Source: Stephanodiscus triporus (taxonomy: Eukaryota; Bacillariophyta; Thalassiosirophyceae; Thalassiosirales; Thalassiosiraceae). Taken from it: a DNA stretch of 16,806 bases. The stretch is taken from contig JALLAZ010000760.1 in the NCBI GenBank assembly GCA_036939755.1, forward strand, positions 1 to 16,806, written 5' to 3'. The notes below the pieces were generated by a model, which worked only from the letters and a program-made list of their open reading frames with translations, was not told the origin of the DNA and ran no database searches. A program made the translations under genes and the position numbers. Shown one piece after another: positions 1-7,225 of this stretch (position 1 is its first letter; every line of letters starts with the position of its first letter).

Positions 1-180
1 CCAAAAGATCCCCCGTCATAGGTCAGGAAGGTGTTCCTCTCTGATTAGCCAAAATAGAGGGTCAATCGATTAGGGTGTGAATAGACTCCCTTACAATTTG
101 GCTATCGGAGGAGCATATTGGATGCATGGCAACCATCACAACCATCGATATCAGAGTCACCTATTTTATGTAAATCGAAC

Positions 181-375
181 GATTTACCGCATGAGGTGTT
201 TTGCTTATTGGTGGCAGGAGAAAAAACTACCCCCAATATTTTCCCGCCAAAAAAAAACAAATGAGAGCCTCGCACCACCACCCAACAAGCCTCTTGGGCT
301 TTTTTGGCGCAAACAAAAAAAATCCAGTTTTTTCTCCCACCACTGTGGAGGAAACATCGCATGCGTAAAAATACT
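181..375. repeat. Imperfect foldback (inverted repeat), MITE-like
   Basis: The two halves are imperfect reverse complements of each other. GGAGAAAAAACT (217-228) pairs with AGTTTTTTCTCC (326-337), CGCCAAAAAA (245-254) pairs with TTTTTTGGCG (300-309), and the outer CGCATGAGG-type sequence near 188 pairs with CATCGCATGCG near 355-365. The symmetry is strong enough that reading frames entering from either end both begin Met-Arg-Cys-Phe. This fits a foldback or miniature inverted-repeat element that has drifted. I could not identify a target-site duplication, so the element identity is an inference. Confidence 0.5.
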
Positions 376-909
376 TCCGTAAGCTAGATAATCGATGCCT
401 CTGATCTAGTTCAGTGCGATGGATGCCATTTGCTGGGATTGCATAAATCCTTGAGCCATTTTTAAGGGTAGCTGCGCGACACCCTAATGAAGCCCTCTTC
501 CGATTTGGCTCAAGTATTTTCAACATGGCGACCAGTTATGAATATATTTCACTTGACCAGTGTGCCGACGATGTACTGTGTCTTTAAATAGCTAATTAAT
601 AATAAAAACAATTATATTCTCTAGTTCTAACAACATAGACTTGTCGCGCAACATGTTGGATGATATTGTATGCGGCGGCACCGGGGGGGGGGCACCGTGT
701 CATCCGTAGGACGACGGTGGCCGCCATGGTTGGGGTGTGTTTTTTTACCTAGCTTCCGCCTAGCTAATTGCGTGTCAGATGTCCCACAACCCCAAAACCA
801 CCCCAAAACCACCGCTGTCCGACCACATATCTCTATCAATAGTTGCCGGATAGGGACGTTTGAAATACCCATCCTGTGCGCTTGCACGGTCGGAATACGT
901 ATGAGCTGT

Positions 910-930
910 ATGAACGAATGATTCGTTCAT
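910..930. repeat. Perfect 21-base palindrome
   Basis: ATGAACGAAT, a single G, then ATTCGTTCAT: ten-base arms with a one-base centre and no mismatch. It lies about 550 bases before the start codon of the SLC10 gene. It could be a binding site for a dimeric regulator or simply a cruciform-prone sequence; the sequence does not decide. Confidence 0.7.
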
Positions 931-1483
931 CTTGGGGTCGGCGGTGCCAGGTGACCATGGTGGAGTTGTGTTTGTGGGCTACTTATCTATCGTACTTTTA
1001 CGTAAATTTATTTTAGCGAATAGAGTAAGTTAGTAGCGAAAAAAGTATCGTAAGCGATCTACATTCTACTAAATACGTACTTGGGAGGTGGTGCCTGATC
1101 GCTTGTTCAAAATTCGAGGCGTAACGCTTGAGCGCATTATTTTCGCACGAAGTGTGAGAAAGATGAGAAAAATGTTGCCGGAGGGTGCGCGCCGCCATCT
1201 AGAATGTAAAATTTAAGGCCAGCACCCCTCTTGACTCTCGACGACCAGAGCACCAAAAAGAACACTACTTATTTATCTCTTGCCACTTGCCAAACAACAC
1301 AAGGACATTCACGCCCCCACCATCTTCTTCGGTTTGTTGCTTAAGGGGCTTCTTCGGTTGCTTATCGGTTGTACCTGAAAAAGTTTTTGCGCACCTCGAT
1401 ATTCATCTGGGAGCTGGGAGCGGTGGGCAGTTCAGAGCCCGATACAATTGATTATCTTTTATCAGCAGCAAAACAAATCAATC

Positions 1484-2916
1484 ATGGTATCCCTCAACGA
1501 GATAGCGGGCAATGTCCTCCTTTTCTTCCTCGTCTTCGGCATGTCTGCGACTGTCGACATACGCTTGCTGGTGGCGCAACTGAAGAACACGAAGGCGATA
1601 ATCTCGAGCATCTTTCTACAATACGGTATTTTTCCGATGTGCGGATTTTTATCCGTGAGATTCTTCGAGCTGGATCGAAGTGTGGCAATCATTCTGTTGG
1701 TTGTTACTTGCTCCCCAGGTGGAAGTTATTCTAATTGGTGAGATTATGATGATTTTTTTCGTGGAAGGCTGAGTATCAACAAACTCAATTCTCTGAGATA
1801 CTATACCCTGATTGACTCACTTTTTTTCCGAACAATTTGCGAGATCAGGTGGTGCTCCATGTTCAACGCAGACCTAGCCCTTTCGGTTACCATTACCGCC
1901 ATATCCACCCTCGTGTCTGTAGTTCTCATGCCAATGAATTTACTCATATACAGCAAGTTTGCTTTCGATGCAGACGATGAGCTCATCCAAAGCATGGATT
2001 TCATTGCACTCTTAATCGCTTTGATCATCGTCATATCGGCTATTGGCTTCGGACTCCTTGCCTCGGCGATGTTTCACTCGTACAGATTCAATATTATGGC
2101 AAATAAGCTGGGAAATTACTCAGGAGTGTCGCTGTTGGCATATTCAGTGTTCATGTCGAATGCTGGTGGAGAGACTTCAATGTGGGAACATCCGTGGCAA
2201 TTTTATGTGGCAGTGTCCTTGCCGTGTTTTGTGGGTTTAGTTTCTGGGAGTATAATTACAAGTTTCCTGAGCTTGAACAAGCCCGAGCGAGTGTAAGTGG
2301 TGCACGAAATGACAGTGCACGTCTTCTTTCAAAAATCCCATCTCTCACTCATCCTTTTTTTTGCAAAAATATTATTTGAAGGACATTGTCTGTTGAGTGT
2401 TGCTATCAAAATATTGGTATTGCAACATCTGTGGCCCTTTCCATGTTTCAGGGGGAAGAAGCAGCCAGAGCCTTGGCTGTTCCGTTGTTCTACGGGATCG
2501 TTGAGGTAGCACTTCTTGGTCCCTACTGCATACTATGCTGGAAAGCTGGCTGGACTAAGGCTCCCCGTAATGTCTCATTCTGGACTATGATTTCAACATC
2601 ATATGAGGTTCTTCTAGAAGAGCATTGTAAAGATTTGCAAGCTGTTGAAGTGTCATTACCAAAAAATGAGCATGATGTGAATGAGAAAATAAATAAACTC
2701 GGCGACACAATTTATATCAAATTCAGCGTGACGGATAAGGAGGAGGAGGACTACCAGACGGTCAGCTGCATGTGTATACATTTACCGGTCGGTCCAAAGG
2801 AAGCTAGTGGGTATCAACTCCCGGAAGTGCCAGAGGCAAATGACTTAAAAGAATATCGAATAGAAGCATGTGGACATTGGCTTCCAGAGGTCGTAGAGTC
2901 AAAATCTGACGAATAA
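1484..2916 (+). CDS. SLC10-family bile acid/sodium symporter (three exons)
   Basis: Integral membrane transporter of the bile acid:sodium symporter family, likely sodium-coupled uptake of an organic anion; the substrate cannot be read from sequence. Exons are 1484-1737, 1849-2292 and 2382-2916. Both introns are GT-AG in phase 2 (GTGAGA...CAG and GTAAGT...AAG), giving 410 residues. Splicing restores the family signature CSPGGSYSNWW (residues 77-86), split by intron 1. Likely sodium ligands by comparison with ASBT: Ser83, Asn84, Ser97, Thr101, then Glu238 and Gln242 in ECCYQNIGIA. The start at 1484 follows from family alignment, as in NTCP, which also lacks the first bacterial helix; in-frame TTG upstream is not used. 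Residues from about 300 to 410 form a hydrophilic tail with many Glu, longer than in NTCP. No N-terminal targeting peptide is evident. An AATAAA lies 77 bases after the stop. Confidence 0.88.
1738..1848 (+). other. Intron 1 of the SLC10 gene
   Basis: GTGAGATT at the donor and a T-rich tract followed by GATCAG at the acceptor. Removing these 111 bases joins AAT TG to G TGG TGC, restoring Asn-Trp-Trp-Cys in the conserved CSPGG...SNWW block. Read through, the frame stops within the intron. Confidence 0.85.
2293..2381 (+). other. Intron 2 of the SLC10 gene
   Basis: Donor GTAAGT, acceptor TTTGAAG, 89 bases. Removal yields KPERVTLSVECCYQN, the expected continuation of this family across the second sodium-site helix. 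A T-rich tract precedes the acceptor. Confidence 0.85.
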
Positions 2917-2992
2917 GAACAACACCAAACGATGGATGCCAAAATTTCATGTTTTGAGTGTTGATCAAGCCAGCGCCATTTTTTATTGTATT

Positions 2993-2998
2993 AATAAA
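2993..2998 (+). terminator. Probable polyadenylation signal of the SLC10 gene
   Basis: AATAAA 77 bases downstream of the TAA stop, in AT-rich DNA. Placement fits a 3' end signal; whether the alga uses the canonical hexamer here is an inference. Confidence 0.4.
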
Positions 2999-3236
2999 CT
3001 TCTAGAGAAAAATATAGGCAATGTGTGAATCAACTCATATTTCAAACATAAAAAATGATCTACAACCAAACTGCCCCCTTCTTGGACTTGTGCAAAAAAC
3101 AATCATACCAAACTTTGTACGTTGGAATACGTAAGTTAGTCGTATTGTTGGATGGCTCCGCGCGTCGCGTCGGTTGTGGTGGAGGTGGGCCGAGACCAGA
3201 GGCCAGAGGTCAAACTACAAACTACCATATTGAACC

Positions 3237-4049
3237 ATGGCACGAGGCAAAGGCAAACGCGGCGGAGGCCGGGGAGGCGGCAAGCGCTTCGCGGCGCAAT
3301 CGGCAGAAGAGATTGAACAACGAAATGCTCGTCTCGCTGAATTCGATGCCGCGCGGGCGAAGCGCCGCGCGGATGCCGACGACGAGGACGGAGACGATGA
3401 CAATGGGTCGGTGGACAGCGCCCAGCGCGAGGCCGAGAGGGAGGCTATGCTGGTCGGACGGCGCGTGGCGGAAATCACCATTGCTGATGACGAAGATGGC
3501 GATGAAGATAGGGTCGAGAAGGTGTTCAAGCCGAAGGGGGTGGAAGGTTTGGTCGAGGTGGATAATCCGAACAAGGGCCCGGTGAAGATGACGAAGTTGA
3601 AGGACATGGGGGCCGAGGTCGTCCCGATGACGAGGAGAGAACGCGAGGAGAAGGAGAAGGAGGAGAAGGCTGCCGCGTATCGTAAACGCCACGAGGCGGG
3701 TCTGACGGAAGAATACAAACGCGACATGGCGAAGCTCGCCGAGGTGAAGGCTCGAAGGGAGGCCGGCGAGGCAAAGGCGAGGGCCGAAAAGGAGGCAGCC
3801 GAACTAGCCGAGGCTGAGAGGAAAAAGGCTGCGGAAGCCGCCAATGCAGCATTTTCGGACGATGAGGATGAGAGCGACAAGAAAAAGAAGAAGAAGGCGA
3901 AGTCTGTCATTCCGAAACTTGACAAAATTGCAATTAAGAAGATGAAACCAGCTCAGCTCAAGGAGGCATTGAAGGAGAGGAACTTGGAAATTCAGGGGAG
4001 TGCGAAGGAATTGACGGCGAGGTTATTGACTTACGAAGAAAATCGCTAG
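3237..4049 (+). CDS. PP28/PDAP1-domain protein with C-terminal SAP motif
   Basis: A 270-residue intronless protein. Residues about 98-200 match the casein kinase substrate phosphoprotein PP28 (PDAP1) family: GVEGLVEVDNPNK, then a TRREREE block and a long charged helix with AYRKRHEAGLTEEYKRDMAKLA. The N-terminus is Arg/Gly-rich (RGG-like, residues 3-16), as in other family members, followed by two acidic stretches (residues 47-55 and 84-91). A second acidic patch with Ser (SDDEDESD, 207-214) looks like a CK2 target and is followed by six lysines, a likely nuclear signal. Residues about 234-266 fit a SAP motif (IKKMKPAQLKEALKERNLE...GSAKELTARLL), normally a DNA- or RNA-binding helix pair. Human PDAP1 is about 180 residues and has no SAP part, so the fusion is the unusual point. 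The start is in a good context (AACCATGG). The role is unknown; a nuclear nucleic-acid-associated phosphoprotein is the inference. Confidence 0.85.
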   Translation: MARGKGKRGGGRGGGKRFAAQSAEEIEQRNARLAEFDAARAKRRADADDEDGDDDNGSVDSAQREAEREAMLVGRRVAEITIADDEDGDEDRVEKVFKPKGVEGLVEVDNPNKGPVKMTKLKDMGAEVVPMTRREREEKEKEEKAAAYRKRHEAGLTEEYKRDMAKLAEVKARREAGEAKARAEKEAAELAEAERKKAAEAANAAFSDDEDESDKKKKKKAKSVIPKLDKIAIKKMKPAQLKEALKERNLEIQGSAKELTARLLTYEENR

Positions 4050-4873
4050 TGTAACAGTCAACGATGGCGTGCAAGTATTTGGTAACGAAGCTGAAGCCAC
4101 GACCGAGGCATCATGATGTTCTCCTCCTAGCGTAATAATTCCATCATAGTGTTATCTTCTCAACTTTACTAATGTCTGAACTCATACCTCTCAAATCAAC
4201 TGAACTTCGCCATAGTGAACATGTGATTGTGATCTACATCAGACGGTAAATAAATTAAGAATCTAAATTCTGTGGCTCCGCAAGGAAAAGAAATAAGATC
4301 TTTTCTGGCAACAGGTGCAGGGTTAGGTTAGAGTGTGGTGGGGTGCGGGTGGCAATAGGGAGATAAGTATGAGTGGGGGCTTTTAAAATTGCATTCTTGA
4401 GGGGTTAAACTGAGTCAAAGTTGATCCCACTCATCGCCACAATTAATTCAGCGGGGGACACTGTCTTGGAGAAGTTGCTGATTCCGTCACCGTTGCTTCC
4501 GAGGAGGCTAAGGCGGGCTCACTGTCCTTGATACCAAGCTGGCTAATCTCGGGTATACTTGCAGCTTTGGCGCCTGAATTGATTTTTTTTCTTTTTAAGA
4601 GCCGTTTTTGTCTTCAAATCCAAGAGAAATCATTTGAGAGAAAACACTCAGAGTAGATGGGCATACTTACGCAATACTTCACGAGAAAACACAGTAAACA
4701 TAGTAAGACTTTGTTGACCTATTGGACATTGACAAGGCTTCGACAGGTTAGGCAAATTAAATTGATTCCACTCTTGAATGCCTTACAGACGCAATTTACC
4801 GGTCTTTTACCGGTGATTAAAGAAGGACACTAACAGGAAGACATTTAAAAACTGACTCAATCTTATAGAAGAT
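4050..4873. other. Convergent intergenic region
   Basis: About 820 bases between the 3' ends of the PP28-SAP gene (+) and the coiled-coil gene (-). It presumably contains both 3' untranslated regions. It has a GGTTAGGTTAG stretch near 4320 followed by G-rich DNA, and a repeated ACCGGT-like word near 4797-4815. One minus-strand open stretch at 4446-4613 has protein-like composition but no start codon. No RNA gene was recognised. Confidence 0.55.
4249..4254 (+). terminator. Possible polyadenylation signal of the PP28-SAP gene
   Basis: AATAAA about 200 bases after the TAG stop, between convergent genes. It is the first canonical hexamer downstream; assignment is tentative. Confidence 0.3.
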
Positions 4874-7073
4874 TTAATGAACCTTGGCCTTCCCATTCTC
4901 CTTCGTCTTTGATTTATCACCCTTGGATTTCTTCTTGCCTTCCTTTGCGTCGTTTTCACCCGTCTCCTTGGATCGTCCCTTCACTAGTAGACGTAGCGGA
5001 CAGAAGAACCAGACCAACGAAAACATTAATCGGATTACTCGAAAGATGAGGGAGCGGCTCAGAATAATGACGAAAACCATAAACACCCTGAGCAATTTCT
5101 CGACGGCCCACTCCCCGTCTAGGGAGGCTCTATACAACGGGCCATGCAGCCAACCCGGCAACACCGTCATCTCCTTATTCTTCTCGAGGAGGACGTTCGA
5201 AGTATCTCGCACGAGTGAGGCGGCTTTCGAACGAGCCATTTGCGCGCCCTCTTGGGATTTCTGGGTCGCCACCGCGGCCTTTTCCTGGATTCGTCGAACG
5301 ACGGGCGAGACGTGTTCCATATATGCAGGCAGTATCTTTCGATTGTAAACGGGATATATGCGCTCGTTGTACAATGGGAGGAGGTTGTTGGCCACGGGGC
5401 CCTCCAAATGCTTCGCGTATAAAGCCACAACCTTATCGCGAGCATCTGCTACAATCCTCTCGACGGCGGGGAGGAGAACCTTATCTAGGTATGGCATGAA
5501 GTCCGCCCCCATCTTCTGAAGCGTATCCAACTGGGTCATAAGAAATTCGTGACCTGAATCAAGTCCCCGACTTGCACCGTCCAATGCATTCATGGCAAAT
5601 CGCCTGCTATCCTCCTTCATTAACGTGATGTTACAGTATCCCTGTTGCTCGTGGGTTTCTTTCCAGAACGAAACCTCCTATATTACGGAGGATGACGCGA
5701 CAGAGAGAAATAAGGAAGAAAAATGAAATGAACACCAGAAAAATGCTACCCGCAACTCTGCTATTTATTGATCGACACTGCTCACTTACCTTCTCAAGCT
5801 TGATGCTGCTCGTCCGCGCCATCTCGACATCGCCACGGAGAGACTTTTGCACATTCTGCGCCTCGATTGTCAACTTCTGCATTTCTGATCGGAGCCTCTC
5901 GTTTTCCGCCCGTTCGTCCGATATTGCGAGATCCTTTGTGGCGAGTGCTGCTTTCAGCGTTTCGCGCGCCTCCGCCGCTTCCCTTGCCATTGATTCTTTC
6001 GTCTCCTTCATTCCGTCGGCATGCGCTTTCACGAGATCGGATATTTCCTCCCGGTGCTGCTTGTGATCCTTTTCCATCGATGCTTTCATCTCGTTGATTC
6101 TCTCGGCATGCTTCGCCACGAGATCGGATAGCTCCGCCTGGTGTTTATCGTGATTGTCTCTTATCTCTTTCGTCTTGAGATCCACCTCCCGCTTGGCTTT
6201 TTCCTTCGCCTCCTCAATCTGCTTGTTGGCGTGTTTCAGGATGCTCTCTCGATCCATGTCGGACTTGGCCATGCACGAATCCATCCTGTTGTTGGCATCC
6301 TTCCTCATCTCCTCGACGATGGTACTGTGTCTCAACTCGGCGTCATTGAGATTTCTCTCCAACCTTTTGATGCGATCGCCTGCCGTCTTCTCCATATTGG
6401 CGATGGCATCGGCCGTCGTATTCCTGAGCGCGTCCATCTTGACCTTGGACGCATCCCTCTCGACCGACAGTGCACGTGCGGCATCCTCCTTGACGGCCTT
6501 GATCTCGACCGCGTGTTCCGCCTTCGCGTCTGCCAGCGCCCGTTCCATCTCGGCCACCCTCTCCGCCACCTCCGCCTCGAACGCCGCCTTGCTGTCCCCG
6601 AGCTCCTTCTCCAACGTGGCGATTTTTCCGTTGGCGACTTCGAGGGTCGAGGATAGGTCCTCGATTTGCCCAGATAGGAGCGCCGCCGCGCTCACCACGG
6701 AATCGAGCTGGGCGGCGATCGCCGCCTTCTCCTCGTTCGCGAGGACTAGGGACTTGGCCATTATTGAGTCGCACGTGGCCGGCTCCTTCTCCCGGTTGGT
6801 CGATGCCGAGTAGGTGGTGACTGTTCCCATGGCGGCGGAGTTCAGCTCGTCGACGAGACGCTTGGCGTTCGCGACGGCGTCGTCCTTCTCGTCGCCGCCG
6901 CCGCCCGTCGGCGGCGGACCACCGTCGTCGACCGCCGCCTTGTCTTTCCTGCCGAAGAGCGCCTTGGCGGACGACGACGACGACGACGACGAGAGCAGGA
7001 TCAGCAGGGCGACGATGAGTAAGGGAGATCGTCCAGTCGGGCGAGGCTGGAAATTCTTCCTGGTCGGCGGCAT
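4874..7073 (-). CDS. Secretory-pathway coiled-coil membrane protein with octad repeat (two exons)
   Basis: I do not recognise the family. Exons are 7073-5790 and 5677-4874, joined by a phase 0 GT-AG intron, giving 695 residues. The Met at 7073 is the first ATG in frame and gives a basic N-terminus, a hydrophobic core (PLLIVALLILL, residues 17-27), eight Ser and a plausible cleavage after SAKA (38): a signal peptide. A Gly/Pro-rich linker follows, then about 300 residues of Ala/Glu/Lys-rich coiled coil, including a 29-residue tandem duplication (nucleotides about 6031-6204). Exon 2 contains an eight-residue repeat, PLYNERIY PVYNRKIL PAYMEHVS PVVRRIQE (about residues 529-560), then a hydrophobic stretch (about 624-660) long enough for one or two membrane passes, and a Lys-rich end (about 35 residues) probably facing the cytosol. 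The inference is an ER or endomembrane protein with a lumenal rod. It shares a short divergent promoter with the PanE-like gene. Confidence 0.75.
5678..5789 (-). other. Intron of the coiled-coil membrane protein gene
   Basis: On the minus strand the donor is AAG|GTAAGTGAG and the acceptor TAATATAG|GAG; 112 bases, phase 0. The frame reads through the donor for about 50 codons to a stop at 5631, while exon 2 is open upstream of its first ATG only back to the acceptor, where TAG stops it. Joining gives ...SSIKLEK-EVSFWKETHEQQ... This is a prediction from splice signals and frame, not from homology. Confidence 0.7.
6031..6204 (-). repeat. Two 87-base tandem copies inside the coiled-coil exon
   Basis: The 13-base word ACGAGATCGGATA recurs exactly 87 bases apart (6031 and 6118). 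The encoded 29-residue units begin ELSDLVAKHAERINEMKASM and EISDLVKAHADGMKETKESM. This is a diverged internal duplication that kept the frame and the heptad phase (29 is 4 heptads plus 1). Confidence 0.7.
6970..6993 (-). repeat. Trinucleotide run coding for eight Ser
   Basis: A GAC run on the plus strand (TCG codons on the minus strand) encodes the Ser stretch just after the hydrophobic core of the signal peptide. It is a microsatellite inside coding sequence that could vary in length without breaking the frame. Confidence 0.65.
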
Positions 7074-7225
7074 GGTTCTGGATAAATTTGGGGGCTGAGG
7101 ATATGCGGTAAATGACTTACGATTCTGGTCGCGTCGGTGCACGTGCTATCGTAGTAATTTTTTTGCCTGTGTAAATAATTACACGTGGCCTCGTTGAAAG
7201 CGGCGGGAGAGTTGCATGGCCTACC
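7074..7225. promoter_or_regulatory. Divergent promoter with two CACGTG boxes
   Basis: Only 152 bases separate the start codons of the coiled-coil gene (-) and the PanE-like gene (+), so both promoters and leaders must share them. Two E/G-box palindromes CACGTG lie at 7140-7145 and 7182-7187, a spacing of 42 bases, with AT-rich DNA between them. An upstream out-of-frame ATG at 7216 lies ten bases before the plus-strand start. No TATA box is obvious. CACGTG is a classical bHLH or bZIP site; actual use here is inferred. Confidence 0.5.

Larger units (their letters stand above)
1..1483. other. Intergenic region without a supported gene
   Basis: I see no reading frame with protein-like composition or a recognisable domain in this stretch. 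The open frames are short, overlap on both strands and contain homopolymer runs. It holds an imperfect foldback (about 181-375), a run of ten G at about 683-692, an 11-base unit (CCCCAAAACCA) present twice in tandem near 790-811, a perfect palindrome at 910-930, and CT-rich DNA with the word CTTCTTCGGTT twice (around 1324 and 1349) just before the SLC10 gene. The last part is presumably its promoter and 5' leader. Confidence 0.6.

Noticed and set aside
683..692. Run of ten G flanked by GGCACC on both sides as a possible regulatory element
   Set aside because: Simple sequence with no further structure to support a function.
3215..3925. 236-codon Ser/Ala-rich open frame on the minus strand opposite the PP28-SAP gene
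   Set aside because: It is the complement of Glu/Lys/Ala-rich codons; such antisense frames arise automatically from GC-biased charged coding sequence, and the plus-strand frame has recognised domains.
4320..4332. GGGTTAGGTTAG resembling telomere repeats
   Set aside because: Only about two imperfect units in an internal intergenic region; not enough for a telomere or an interstitial telomeric array.
6154..6813. 219-codon Ser/Ala-rich frame on the plus strand opposite the coiled-coil gene
   Set aside because: Same shadow effect; low-complexity composition and no homology, while the minus-strand frame has a signal peptide and a regular coiled coil.
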